A stretch of 64,000 nucleotides of DNA from assembly GCA_966211525.1 (NCBI GenBank), contig CBIHOZ010000012.1, forward strand, positions 6,829-70,828, given 5' to 3'. This DNA comes from Ohtaekwangia sp966211525 (GTDB taxonomy: Bacteria > Bacteroidota > Bacteroidia > Cytophagales > Cyclobacteriaceae). Of the stretch, positions 7,345 to 17,173 are shown one piece after another. Numbering within the stretch: position 1 is the stretch's first letter; each line of letters begins with the position of its first letter. The position numbers and the translations under genes are program-made. A model generated the notes under the pieces. It worked only from the letters and a program-made list of their open reading frames with translations, did not search any database and had not been told where the DNA came from.

Positions 7345-10024
7345 GTTCCAACGGAATTACAATGGTTATTTCGGTGCCTTGTCCTATTATACTCTTTATA
7401 TCTACATAACCCCGCAGCAGGTCCAGAGCCTTCTTGATAATAGAAAGCCCAAGCCCTGTACCTTCTACATCAGCAGCATTACTCGCGCGGTAAAACGGTT
7501 CAAAAAGATTTTTAATATCCTGTTCCGGTATACCGATGCCGTAATCTTTTACGCCAATGGCAAGCTTGTTATAGTCTGCCGTTACAAACAAGTCTACATA
7601 CGAAGCACCCGGCGAAAACTTGACTGCATTGGTAAGCAGGTTTAATACCATCGTACGAATCAGTTTTTCATCCGTGCTCACAGTATCCGCTGTACCATTT
7701 ATATGCAGGCGTATCGTATGTGTATTACCCGTACTTTGTTCAATTTCATTCTTCAATCGCTCAAACGTATCGGCAATATTTACTTGGGATAAATGTACCA
7801 CCAGCTTTCCCGCTTCTGTTTTACCGATCAATAGTACATCATCCAGTAAGTGCGTCATATGTCCCACCTGCTTTTCGATGTTGTCCAAACGTTTATCAAC
7901 TTCTTCCGGTGTGATCTTCTGCTTATACTTTTTGATAAAACCTGATGCCAGTGAAATAGACGAGAGCGGTGTCCGGAATTCGTGGGAAGCAATGGAAACA
8001 AATTTACTCTTCATTTCCACAAGCTCTTTTTCCTTTTGCAACGCCTCATTCAGTTCGCGTGTTCGATCATATACCATGCGCTCCAGGTTTTGCTTGTATT
8101 CAATAAGCTCGGTTATATTCTGACCGACAATCGTTGCACCAACAATTTTATGTTCTGCATCTTTTCGTGGTGAAACACTGAGTAACAACGATATCTTTTG
8201 CTTCCTGCGACTCAACACCGGCAATTCAAAATTACTTACCGGCACACCACTGAGAGCATCTTTCATAATGGCTGTTACCACTTCATGATATTCCGGCTCA
8301 AGTAAATTACTGATCCAATCGCGGCCAATCATTTCGGTTCTCGAAAAACCCGTGAGTTCTGCTGATACACGATTCCATTCGTTTATCTTTCCATGCTGAT
8401 CGATACCAAATATAGGCACGTTGGCATTTTCAATTAAGCTTGATAACTCGCGTGCAATCGCAGTGAGTGTACCTTCAAATTCTTTCTGCTCATTTATATC
8501 GTGTGCTTCAATGCAATACCCGAAGAGTTTACCTTCTGCTGACTGCACTTGGCTGATGGTAATTTTAAACCATGCTGCTTCGAGGCCACCATTCTGCAAG
8601 TTTGCTTCGTATGAAATCATCTCGCCATTCTCTACCCGTTCCAGTAAATACGTAAAGGCACTCCTGCGATCTTCATCTATATACTCCAGCAGGTTTACTC
8701 CTGTCTTCAATTCTTTGTTGGTACGCAGCAATACATTCTGAAAGTTAGCTTTGTTAAAGGCGATAATGGTATAATCGGGAGACAGCAACGTAAACGAGTC
8801 GCGGGTGTTATCAAATATAGCCTTCAGGTTTGCCTCCGACTCCCGCAAAATATTTTCCTGTTCCTTCAACTGCGTAATGTCCGATGCGATGATGGCAACA
8901 TGTGTAGTCTTTCCATCGGTTATAATCGGCTCGTAACGTACCGAGTGATATATAGCATTATTCTCTATATAAAACACAGCCGTTGTCTTTACCAGTTTAC
9001 CCTCGAGTGCTTCCTGGAAAAATTGTCTCGAAACGTCCCTTCGTTCCTTCGTTGTAATATCCCAGATATACTTCCCTACAACTGGCCGCACACCGGTTAC
9101 AGCTTCTGCAAAGAATTCAAAGGCTTTGTTGAACAACAATACTTTTCCGGTAACATCCATCAATACTATATTTTCCTGTGTGTTCGAGAAAATAATATCG
9201 AGTTGCTGCTGGTAACGGAGTATAATTTCTTCAGCCTTCTTTTGATTGGTAATATCAACAATGATTCCCTCCTGTCGCACCGGCATATCATATTCATCAT
9301 CAATCACGCGCATCTTTTCAAAGAGCCACCGGTAATCATCATCGGCTGTGCGAATGCGATAGGTACATTCGGCATATCCGTCCAGCGAAACATTTCTGAG
9401 TGCTTCTTCTTTTAAAGGCCAGTCTTCTTCCAATACCAGATCTTGCCAATATATAGCATCATTCATTACTTCACCCTGCACGTTGTCGCCCAGCACCTGC
9501 GTTGCCGAGCGGCTCAGGTAATGTTTACCACCACCGGTCAGATCGATCGACCAGATTATATCCTGGGAAGAATCCAGTACGCGGTTAAGCTGTTCATCTT
9601 TCTGACGAAGTATAGTTTGTGTCTGCTCTGCTATTTTTTCGTGTGCATCTTCCAGCTGCCGGTTGGTATATTTCAGCTGCTCGTTTGCTGTAGCAAATTC
9701 TTTATTGCTGATTAACAGTGCTTCGTGGCGTTTGTTCAATTCCAGGAATGCCTGGCGTTTACGAAGCGCATAAACAACAACACCGGCAGTCAACACCAGC
9801 AAGCACACAAAAGCGACTAACACTATAGATATAGGCTGATTGCCTTCTGCACGAACCCCGAAGTCAGGTTGAGGCAGCAACGTATATATATCGGCGATAA
9901 CGGAAAAAGGTGCAGATCCGGCATACGAAAATCCGGCACGGGATTCTTCATAGCGGCCCGTCCGGTTACTGAAAAATAACAACTGCAAACAAAACAAAAT
10001 ACAAAGCCAATGATGTATCCGCAT
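7337..10024 (-). CDS. Membrane-anchored multi-PAS sensor histidine kinase
   Basis: An 895-residue kinase. An N-terminal hydrophobic segment (residues about 5-20) and a second strong one (about 64-85, VLVAFVCLLVLTAGVVVYAL) bracket a short periplasmic loop. A coiled coil and four PAS/PAC domains (about 140-650) follow, then HisKA with IASHEFRTPLSSIS and HATPase_c with NLLTNAVKF, DYGIGI and GTGLGLSII. It lacks its own receiver and heads an operon with a free receiver and a LuxR-type regulator, which together make a plausible complete pathway. The ATG at 10024 is followed by a signal-anchor-like segment, which supports this start. Signal unknown. Confidence 0.94.
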   Translation of the reverse strand: MRIHHWLCILFCLQLLFFSNRTGRYEESRAGFSYAGSAPFSVIADIYTLLPQPDFGVRAEGNQPISIVLVAFVCLLVLTAGVVVYALRKRQAFLELNKRHEALLISNKEFATANEQLKYTNRQLEDAHEKIAEQTQTILRQKDEQLNRVLDSSQDIIWSIDLTGGGKHYLSRSATQVLGDNVQGEVMNDAIYWQDLVLEEDWPLKEEALRNVSLDGYAECTYRIRTADDDYRWLFEKMRVIDDEYDMPVRQEGIIVDITNQKKAEEIILRYQQQLDIIFSNTQENIVLMDVTGKVLLFNKAFEFFAEAVTGVRPVVGKYIWDITTKERRDVSRQFFQEALEGKLVKTTAVFYIENNAIYHSVRYEPIITDGKTTHVAIIASDITQLKEQENILRESEANLKAIFDNTRDSFTLLSPDYTIIAFNKANFQNVLLRTNKELKTGVNLLEYIDEDRRSAFTYLLERVENGEMISYEANLQNGGLEAAWFKITISQVQSAEGKLFGYCIEAHDINEQKEFEGTLTAIARELSSLIENANVPIFGIDQHGKINEWNRVSAELTGFSRTEMIGRDWISNLLEPEYHEVVTAIMKDALSGVPVSNFELPVLSRRKQKISLLLSVSPRKDAEHKIVGATIVGQNITELIEYKQNLERMVYDRTRELNEALQKEKELVEMKSKFVSIASHEFRTPLSSISLASGFIKKYKQKITPEEVDKRLDNIEKQVGHMTHLLDDVLLIGKTEAGKLVVHLSQVNIADTFERLKNEIEQSTGNTHTIRLHINGTADTVSTDEKLIRTMVLNLLTNAVKFSPGASYVDLFVTADYNKLAIGVKDYGIGIPEQDIKNLFEPFYRASNAADVEGTGLGLSIIKKALDLLRGYVDIKSIIGQGTEITIVIPLEHA

Positions 10025-10408
10025 CGTTGAAAAATTCAGATCAACACAATTACTCTAAAATGATCTCACTAAAATGATCTAACCTATAATAACCAGTAAT
10101 CTATTGCACGGTCAGGAATGTGCAGGATCTCCAATTCAAACAATCTCTATCGATCAATTTAATGTAGAAAATAGTGAAATATCAGAAATAAAAAAAATCC
10201 AACCTGATGAATACACGCAGAACGGATGAATTAAGACAACACAGTTGAGACAACGCGCATTAACAGGACAACAATTACAAAATGTTGCAACGTAAAATGT
10301 TGAAACGCAGGACAGACATACTCGCAAATCAAGAAATGAAATACAGTTTTAAACGCTCCAACCTGCGACCGGCATCTCTTACGGACAATAATATATAGCG
10401 GCACCAGG
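10025..10408 (-). other. Intergenic region with short direct repeats, no gene seen
   Basis: About 384 bases upstream of the PAS kinase operon and downstream of the iron-permease-family gene. It contains a direct repeat TAAAATGATCT at 10056-10066 and 10070-10080 (14-base period), close to the kinase start, and two AAAATGTTG repeats followed by AACG near 10279-10310. No open frame with protein-like composition was found. The first repeat pair could be a regulator site for the kinase operon; this is only positional inference. Confidence 0.4.
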
Positions 10409-10870
10409 TTATCGTCCTTCTTTCTCTGCTTGTTTTTCTTCGTGCAGCTCTTCTGCTTCTTCGATGGAGTGTGTTTGTTGCATGCTGCCTTCTTCTTTAC
10501 TCATGTTGGCAAGCTTCGCATAAAACTTGCGCAGTACTCTAAGTTCTTCTTCCGTAAGGTCTTCAACAGACACCAGGCGATTGCTTGCTTTGCTATGCGC
10601 TGCTACCAGTTCGTTCAGTTTAAGATGTATAGCGATTGATTCTTTATTCTGACTGCGTTGAATGAGAAACACCATCAGAAACGTGATGATGGTAGTGCCT
10701 GTATTTATAACCAGTTGCCAGGTATCAGAATAATGGAAGATGGGGCCGGTGATTAACCAAACAAATATCAACACGACCGCTACCAGGAAAGCTGACGAAC
10801 TGCCAACTACACTGGTTACCACAGTGGAAAATTTTTCCAGTGTGGTTATTTTTTTACGAGTTGTATTCAT
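10409..10870 (-). CDS. Putative low-affinity iron permease family membrane protein
   Basis: A 153-residue membrane protein with two transmembrane helices: SSAFLVAVVLIFVWLITGPI (about 23-43) and a second near 52-70 ending in FLMVFLIQRSQNKES. The pattern FxWxxxGP, then a DTWQLxINT(G)T segment, and IQxxQNK after the second helix matches the family annotated as low-affinity iron permease (PF04120). The C-terminus is charged and Glu/Lys rich. The transport role is family-based and poorly tested in bacteria. It is monocistronic, with the disordered-protein gene diverging from it. Confidence 0.75.
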   Translation of the reverse strand: MNTTRKKITTLEKFSTVVTSVVGSSSAFLVAVVLIFVWLITGPIFHYSDTWQLVINTGTTIITFLMVFLIQRSQNKESIAIHLKLNELVAAHSKASNRLVSVEDLTEEELRVLRKFYAKLANMSKEEGSMQQTHSIEEAEELHEEKQAEKEGR

Positions 10871-10980
10871 AATGTACTATAACTCTGTTGCATTATGCGG
10901 TGTAAAAATCCGTTCCCAGGCAGCACTATATTTCTTTACGGCATTATTTTTTTACACTCTAATTACTAAACAGTACGATT

Positions 10981-11178
10981 ATGAAAACGCAGACGAAATC
11001 ACATACAGAAGATAAATGCGACCCATCACAGAAGAAACAAGGCCGTGTCTCATCTTCCCCAAAAAGCGAAGTAGATACCGGCGAACATGTGTCTACCAAT
11101 TCTTCCAAAAAAGACCCTGCTAAACCAAAACGATTGGGAGAATCAGAAACCGAGATCAATGACGAAACAACGATATAG
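10981..11178 (+). CDS. Small hydrophilic, probably disordered protein
   Basis: A 65-residue protein rich in Lys, Ser, Glu, Asp and Thr, with no hydrophobic core and no recognised domain. Composition resembles the two small proteins at 59926 and 60130, though I see no clear alignment. The frame ends 39 bases before the DUF748-type gene, so the two may be cotranscribed. Proteins of this kind in soil Bacteroidota are often linked to desiccation or osmotic stress, but nothing here proves that. It could be a chance frame, though the codon pattern and intergenic position favour a real gene. Confidence 0.55.
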   Translation: MKTQTKSHTEDKCDPSQKKQGRVSSSPKSEVDTGEHVSTNSSKKDPAKPKRLGESETEINDETTI

Positions 11179-11217
11179 TATTCACGGGGAATACTACTAT
11201 ATGTATTGCGATAGAAC

Positions 11218-12384
11218 ATGACCTCACGAAAGAAAAAAATACTTTGGACACTAGCCATCGTGGCTGTGCTGCTGGTGGCAGTGCGCCTTGCGCTTCCGTA
11301 TGTGGTTCTCCATTATCTGAATAAAACACTGGCCAACATGGAGGGCTACTATGGCAAAGCTCAGGATATCGATATAGCACTGATACGCGGTGCCTACGAA
11401 ATCGACAGTATATACCTGAATAAAGTGGACAGCACCACGCAAAAAGAAACACCCTTTTTTGGTGCATCTCAAATTGATCTTTCCGTGGAATGGAAAGCAC
11501 TGTTTCACGGATCAATTGTGGGAGAACTTGTTTTTGAAAGTCCGATGATGCGTTTCACCAAAGACAAAGTGGAACCGGATGAAGTGCGAAACGATTCGAG
11601 CAGCTTTAAAAATTTGTTGGACGACTTCATGCCGCTGCAGGTAAACCGTGTCGAAATAAACAACGGCAGCATTCAATATATAGATGAGTCTTCGAAACCA
11701 CGCGTAGATATACATCTCACCAATGCATACGCACTGGCTGAAAACTTGCGTAATAGTTACGACTCCACGGTTGTGTTGCCAGCATCGCTGCGGGCGCACG
11801 CCAATATATATGAAGGCGAGCTCGCTATTAATATGAAACTTAACCCACTGGCGGATGAACCAACGTTTGATGTGAACGCAGAGCTGAAGAATACCAACCT
11901 GGTTAAGCTTAACGATTTCTTTAAAGCATACGCAAAAGTAGACGTTAACAAAGGGCGCTTTGGACTTTACACGGAAGTAGCAGCCAAAGAAGGTAAATTT
12001 GCCGGCTATGTTAAACCGCTCATTCAAGACCTGGACATTCTGGGACAAGAAGACCGCGATGATAACGTTTTACGAAAAGCGTGGGAAGCTATCGTTGGTG
12101 CCGCCGGGGAAGTTTTTGAAAACCAGCGCAAAGATCAGGTTGCTACAAAGGTTCCTTTTCAGGGAAATCTGAAGAACCCCGATACCAATGTGTGGTTTGC
12201 CTTAACACGTGTTTTGCAAAACGCTTTTATACAGGCGCTGCAACCTTCCATTGACCAGGAGATAAATATCGCCACGGTGGAATCGCAACCGGATAAAAAG
12301 AAAACCTTCCTGGAGAAGGTATTCGGAAAAAAGGACGATAAAGATAAAGACAAGGAGAAAGATAAAGACAAAAAGAAAAGTTGA
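11218..12384 (+). CDS. DUF748 / AsmA-like membrane-anchored protein
   Basis: A 388-residue protein with one N-terminal membrane anchor (about 8-28) and a large periplasmic beta-rich region. Motifs such as IALIRGAYEIDSIYL, ASQIDLSVEWKALFHGSIVGEL and VNRVEINNGSIQYID match the DUF748 family, which is related to AsmA-like proteins of envelope lipid homeostasis. The C-terminus is a run of Lys/Asp/Glu repeats of about 25 residues, likely disordered. Exact function is unknown. It converges with treZ. Confidence 0.75.
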   Translation: MTSRKKKILWTLAIVAVLLVAVRLALPYVVLHYLNKTLANMEGYYGKAQDIDIALIRGAYEIDSIYLNKVDSTTQKETPFFGASQIDLSVEWKALFHGSIVGELVFESPMMRFTKDKVEPDEVRNDSSSFKNLLDDFMPLQVNRVEINNGSIQYIDESSKPRVDIHLTNAYALAENLRNSYDSTVVLPASLRAHANIYEGELAINMKLNPLADEPTFDVNAELKNTNLVKLNDFFKAYAKVDVNKGRFGLYTEVAAKEGKFAGYVKPLIQDLDILGQEDRDDNVLRKAWEAIVGAAGEVFENQRKDQVATKVPFQGNLKNPDTNVWFALTRVLQNAFIQALQPSIDQEINIATVESQPDKKKTFLEKVFGKKDDKDKDKEKDKDKKKS

Positions 12385-12416
12385 TTCCAACATATACATC
12401 AAGTATATAGCATGTT

Positions 12417-14270
12417 CTATTGATGGGAACTGCTATATACGACAACACTCAGCGGTTGTATAGTGATACCTTCACCTGCACGAATATCGGAAGGATGACT
12501 GCTTGCGGTTGTACTGCCTGCCGAACTCCACCTGCTATCTTTCGAATCCAATACCTTTCTCCACTGTGCTGCATACCCGCCTGTGTTATATATACATTCC
12601 TCTTCAGCGAAATTGAATAGACAAAGTATATGGGCATCGTTATGTTTACGATGCAGCAGCAATGCGTTCGCACCGACAATAGATGCCTTAAAATCTTTCC
12701 GTGCATAACTCTTCATGGCAGCGAGGTTTTGTCGCATACTGATAAGTTGTTTATGCCATGCACGGATAACAGCATGCTTCCCTTCATTGCGTTTCGACCA
12801 GGTAAGCTTGGAGGCTTGGAACGTTTCCTGCGCATAGGCATCGGGTGGTTCACCTTCGGAGGCAAACGCAGCAAATTCTTTTTTACGCCCTTCGCGCACG
12901 GCTTTGATAAGATCAGGATCTTCGTGACTGATGAAGTAAAAGAACGGAGCTTCGTCTGCATACTCCTCTCCCATAAAGAGCATGGGTATATAGGGAGAAA
13001 GTAAAACGGCAGCAGCTGCCAGCTTAAGTCTCTCGAAGTCTACCAACATACATAACCGTTCAGCGCGGATACGATTACCAACCTGGTCGTGATTCATATT
13101 AAAAACAAAAAAACGATTGGCTGGTATACCTGCGGATGAAGCACCATACCTGCGCTTGCGGAATTTCACATACTCACCGCTCATTACAAAGCCTTCATTA
13201 TAGGCTTTCTCCAATTGCTCCAGCGAGCCGAAATCTTCATAGCGCTTCTTTCCACGCTCATCTAACAAAACATATAGCGCATGGTGGAAATCATCGAGCC
13301 ATTGTGCATCAAAGCCTACACCGCCCTGTTCAATGGACGTCACTACTTTCGGACTGTTAAAATCGCTTTCGGCAATCATATACAACGGTCGGGCTACCTG
13401 CCTCTCAAGCGCTTTAATGCGCCTGTGACAAAGCTCCCAGAAATGTTCGGCACTCGTATCAAACACGGCATGTATAGCATCCAGTCGCAAGCCATCGATA
13501 TGAAACTGGCTAAACCAGTATACAGGATTACCGGAGAAATAATCGCGTACGCCATCCGACCATTCACCATCAAAATTTATAGCGTTGCCCCATGGCGTGC
13601 GATACGTGCCGGTAAAGTAAGGCGCATAGTGTCCGAACCAGTTTCCTTCCGGACCTATATGATTATATACTACATCCAGTATAACGGCTATACCTTTTTT
13701 ATGACACGCGTTTACCAGTTTCTTCAACCCTTCCGGACCTCCGTAGGAGTGCTGTACAGCATAAGGAAAAACACCATCATAACCCCAGTTGCGTTCGCCG
13801 GAGAATTGAGACACCGGCATGATCTCGATTGCATTTATACCGGTATCCAGCAAATCATCCAGGCGGGCAATGATGGCTTCGAATGTACCTTCTTCTGTAA
13901 ATGTGCCTACGTGCAACTCATATAGTATAAGATCTTCCAGCGGCTTACCGCGCCAGGCAGTATCCTCCCAAATAAAAGCATCATGGTCTATTATTTCCGA
14001 TGGACCTTTCACACCCTGCGGTTGAAAATAAGATGCAGGATCCGGTATATCTTCCTTACCGTCCGGCATAAAAAAGTAGCGCGTGCCGGGCGTTACATCG
14101 TTCAGCTTGGTATAAAAGTATCCGGATTCATCCTTAGTCATCTCCACTTTTCGTTCCTGCGGAGCTACGAGGTGTAGTATCATTTTCTTCTTCTCGGGAG
14201 CCCACACTGTAAATGTGCAGGTTCCGTCTTTCGCATATACTGCACCGTGAATGCGTGCATCTGTAGACAT
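12417..14270 (-). CDS. treZ: Malto-oligosyltrehalose trehalohydrolase
   Basis: A 617-residue GH13 enzyme expected to release trehalose from maltooligosyl-trehalose in the cytoplasm. Residues about 1-95 form the N-terminal beta-sandwich (FTVWAPEKKKM), followed by the TIM barrel with YDGVFPYAVQ, DVVYNHIGPEGN, nucleophile Asp in IDGLRLDAIHA, acid/base Glu in YMIAESD, and the third Asp in NMNHDQVGNR. Length and motifs fit TreZ rather than glycogen branching enzyme. The upstream alpha-glucosidase gene ends 26 bases before it, so they form an operon. The usual partner TreY is not in the window. Confidence 0.92.
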   Translation of the reverse strand: MSTDARIHGAVYAKDGTCTFTVWAPEKKKMILHLVAPQERKVEMTKDESGYFYTKLNDVTPGTRYFFMPDGKEDIPDPASYFQPQGVKGPSEIIDHDAFIWEDTAWRGKPLEDLILYELHVGTFTEEGTFEAIIARLDDLLDTGINAIEIMPVSQFSGERNWGYDGVFPYAVQHSYGGPEGLKKLVNACHKKGIAVILDVVYNHIGPEGNWFGHYAPYFTGTYRTPWGNAINFDGEWSDGVRDYFSGNPVYWFSQFHIDGLRLDAIHAVFDTSAEHFWELCHRRIKALERQVARPLYMIAESDFNSPKVVTSIEQGGVGFDAQWLDDFHHALYVLLDERGKKRYEDFGSLEQLEKAYNEGFVMSGEYVKFRKRRYGASSAGIPANRFFVFNMNHDQVGNRIRAERLCMLVDFERLKLAAAAVLLSPYIPMLFMGEEYADEAPFFYFISHEDPDLIKAVREGRKKEFAAFASEGEPPDAYAQETFQASKLTWSKRNEGKHAVIRAWHKQLISMRQNLAAMKSYARKDFKASIVGANALLLHRKHNDAHILCLFNFAEEECIYNTGGYAAQWRKVLDSKDSRWSSAGSTTASSHPSDIRAGEGITIQPLSVVVYSSSHQ

Positions 14271-14296
14271 ATATATAGTTAATCGAAAAATCTGTT

Positions 14297-15913
14297 TCAG
14301 TTATCAAGCAGCACAACGATGGCTTCATCTCCACTGAGGCTGGTCGTTCCTTCTATCGGTGTTCCTTCCAGTTCAGGCGAAGTTGAGGCGATGATGGTAC
14401 CTTTCAGCACTTCCGAAGGTGATTTAAAATAACACGGACGATGGCTGAAGTTCAGTACGACCAGCAGACGCTGTGCTCCATCTGCGGCACGTATATAGGC
14501 CATCATCTGGTGATCGGCATATACCGGTATATAACTTCCGTTTACCAGCGCAGTGTGCTCTTCGCGCAGGCGGATCAGTTTCCGGTACAGGTGAAGCATG
14601 GAGTACGTATCTTCTTTTTGCGCCTGTACATTAACCTGATAAAAATTACGGTCGAGCCGGAGCCATGGTTTACCTATGGTGAAACCGCCCTGTTCACTGT
14701 TGTTCCATTGCATGGGTGTGCGTGATGGATCGCGACTCAGATTCTTGTCGGGCATGTTCAATCCCTGCGGGTCCTGTATCTCATGAAAGGGAATAGGGAC
14801 ATCACGCATGCCGATCTCATCGCCGTAATATACCGTTGGTGTACCGCGCAACGTCAACAACAACGTAGCGGCTACACGCGCCTGATGGACACCTACACGA
14901 CTCGCTATACGCGGTTGATCATGATTGCTCAATACCCAGTTCGGCCATCCCTCCGAAGGCAATGCTCCTTCATACTCACTTACAGCCGAAGCTATAACAC
15001 GTGCGTTCCACGGAAGTGTTATCAATTGAAAATTAAATGGCAGATGTGCGCCCTCATTGTCTTTACCATAATATGTAACCAGCTTATGTATGGGCAGGTA
15101 TATTTCCCCGATGAGCATGCGCTCGGTATAACGATCGAGTAATGCGCGCATTTCACGTACTATATCATGTACTTCCGGCTGGTCGGTTGAATATACCGGC
15201 AGCAGCTGATCGTACGTAGACATGTGCGGTTGGTAGTCGGGGTTTACCGGGTTATCGCGCAGCTTCTCATCTTTGATCATGTGCCACATAACATCAACGC
15301 GAAAACCATCAACACCTTTGTCGAGCCAGAAGCGCATGGTATCAAGCATCGCCTTCCGTACTTCCGGGTTGCGCCAGTTCAGGTCGGGCTGTTCCTTCAG
15401 AAACGCGTGATAATAATATTGTTGTGTTGTCTCATCCCACTGCCATGCAGATCCACCAAAGGCCGCAAGCCAGTTATTGGGTGCAACACCATCGGCTCGT
15501 GCATCGCGCCATATATACCAGTCGCGCTTCGGATTATCGCGCGAAGACTTCGACTCCAGAAACCACGGATGCTGATCGGAGGTGTGATTGGGAACAAGAT
15601 CAAGAATGAGTTTCATGTTACGAGCGTGTATCTCACGAACGAGTTCGTCAAAATCCTCCAGTGTACCGAATATAGGATGTATATTTTGATAGTCGGATAT
15701 ATCATAACCAAAGTCGGCCATGGGCGATGGATATATAGGTGAAATCCATATAGCCCGGATGCCCAGCCATTGCAGGTAATCAAGTCGGGTTATGATTCCG
15801 CGCAGATCACCGATGCCATCGCCATTGTTATCCTGAAACGAGCGCGGATATATCTGGTAAACAACTCCGCTCTGCCACCATAATGTTTTGGGTTGATTGT
15901 TTTGTACCGCCAT
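14297..15913 (-). CDS. GH13 alpha-glucosidase / oligo-1,6-glucosidase type
   Basis: A 538-residue cytoplasmic GH13 enzyme beginning with the family hallmark WWQSGVVYQIYPRSFQD. Visible motifs are DLVPNHTSDQHPWF, the nucleophile Asp in DGFRVDVMWH, acid/base Glu in LIGEIYLP, the third Asp in LSNHDQPR, and YYGDEIGM. The absence of a signal peptide and the length suggest hydrolysis (or transglycosylation) of alpha-glucosides released inside the cell. It sits upstream of treZ in the same operon, which ties it to maltooligosaccharide and trehalose turnover. Substrate specificity within GH13 cannot be fixed from sequence alone. No clear ribosome binding site is visible. Confidence 0.9.
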   Translation of the reverse strand: MAVQNNQPKTLWWQSGVVYQIYPRSFQDNNGDGIGDLRGIITRLDYLQWLGIRAIWISPIYPSPMADFGYDISDYQNIHPIFGTLEDFDELVREIHARNMKLILDLVPNHTSDQHPWFLESKSSRDNPKRDWYIWRDARADGVAPNNWLAAFGGSAWQWDETTQQYYYHAFLKEQPDLNWRNPEVRKAMLDTMRFWLDKGVDGFRVDVMWHMIKDEKLRDNPVNPDYQPHMSTYDQLLPVYSTDQPEVHDIVREMRALLDRYTERMLIGEIYLPIHKLVTYYGKDNEGAHLPFNFQLITLPWNARVIASAVSEYEGALPSEGWPNWVLSNHDQPRIASRVGVHQARVAATLLLTLRGTPTVYYGDEIGMRDVPIPFHEIQDPQGLNMPDKNLSRDPSRTPMQWNNSEQGGFTIGKPWLRLDRNFYQVNVQAQKEDTYSMLHLYRKLIRLREEHTALVNGSYIPVYADHQMMAYIRAADGAQRLLVVLNFSHRPCYFKSPSEVLKGTIIASTSPELEGTPIEGTTSLSGDEAIVVLLDN

Positions 15914-16052
15914 ACCATGCTTGTTTACAAAAAGCTGTGCCAGTACAATGGGAAGTCAGACTAAAATGAATGAGCCACGAATTGGCATTTTTTTACTCAT
16001 AAAAAAGTATGCCTTTGCAAAAAGTGAGGAAAGTTAAAAATGCGGGTAATAC

Positions 16053-16084
16053 AAAAGAACCTGAGGTATAACACTCAGGTTCTC
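16053..16084 (-). terminator. Rho-independent terminator of aldo/keto reductase
   Basis: On the minus strand a perfect 10-bp stem (AGAACCTGAG / CTCAGGTTCT) with an 8-base loop is followed by TTTTG. It lies 33 bases past the stop of the reductase that ends at 16117. Confidence 0.8.
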
Positions 16085-16116
16085 ATGTATACTTTGTCTT
16101 CTGTCGTTAAGACTTT

Positions 16117-16974
16117 TTATGCTGGCGCAATCGCATTCAATTCGCGCAGATCCTGATCGCTGAGATCAAGCGCAGCGGCCTTCATGTTATCCTCCAGGTG
16201 TTTAACGCGCGATGTACCCGGTATTAACAGAATGTTATCAGCGCGGTGCAACAACCAGCTAAGCGCAACCTGGTGTACAGTAGCCTGGTTACGGTCTGCT
16301 ATATTTTTCAACGTTTGTTGTGCCGCTACATTTCCGGCACTTAGCGGATACCACGGAATGAAAGCTATATTATTTTTGTGCGTATACTCCAGCACCGATT
16401 CCCACTTCCGGTTATCAACACTATACATATTCTGCACCGATACAACCGGGAAAAATTTCTGAGCACGTTGGATATCATCAACACTTACTTCCGATAAACC
16501 TATATGCTTAATCTTTCCTTCCTCCTGTGCTTTGCGTAAAAACTCGAATGATTTTTCTGCGGGTACTTTAGGATCAATGCGATGCAACTGGTACAGATCG
16601 ATTCGCTCAACCTTAAGACGTTTCAAACTTCCTTCCAGGGCTTGTCTCAAATGATCAGGATGTGAATTAACATTCCATACATTTGGACCGGAGCGTTCGA
16701 AGCCACCCTTCGTGGCGATCACCAGGTCTTTCGGGTACGGGTGCAATGCTTCGGCAATTAAGTCTTCCGATACATCGGGTCCGTAACTGTCTGCCGTATC
16801 TATAAAATTTACGCCCAGTTCTACAGCACGTTTCAATACGCGCAATGCCTCAGCTCTGTCGGCCGGAGGTCCCCATATACCTTCGCCTGTAATGCGCATA
16901 GCACCATAACCTAGCCGGTTAACAGTGAGATCTTCACCTATACGAAAGGTGTCGTTGATTGTTTTTGTACTCAT
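16117..16974 (-). CDS. Aldo/keto reductase
   Basis: A 285-residue NADPH-dependent aldo/keto reductase. The fold is shown by LGYGAMRITG, then FIDTADSYGPDVSE (catalytic Asp and Tyr), DLVIATKGG (catalytic Lys), DLYQLHRIDP (catalytic His region), and the C-terminal cofactor motif LIPGTSRVKHLEDN. Size and motifs place it with the AKR proteins of the oxidoreductase/YajO-like type. It acts on aldehydes or ketones in the cytosol; the substrate is unknown. The gene is monocistronic with its own terminator and is read away from the FtsX permease gene's end. Confidence 0.92.
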   Translation of the reverse strand: MSTKTINDTFRIGEDLTVNRLGYGAMRITGEGIWGPPADRAEALRVLKRAVELGVNFIDTADSYGPDVSEDLIAEALHPYPKDLVIATKGGFERSGPNVWNVNSHPDHLRQALEGSLKRLKVERIDLYQLHRIDPKVPAEKSFEFLRKAQEEGKIKHIGLSEVSVDDIQRAQKFFPVVSVQNMYSVDNRKWESVLEYTHKNNIAFIPWYPLSAGNVAAQQTLKNIADRNQATVHQVALSWLLHRADNILLIPGTSRVKHLEDNMKAAALDLSDQDLRELNAIAPA

Positions 16975-17173
16975 GATTGTAACTTTTCTAATGGATTGTA
17001 CCTTACAACACAGCGAAAGTGAAAAACATTTTTACCAGCACAAGTTTTTTTGAAATATGTTATTTATCACACTCGTTCACCATCCCTATACTATATGAAC
17101 CACGCGTATATCCGCATAAATATCAAACATGATACCGCACGCAAACACCAACACACCAACACACCTAAGCACA

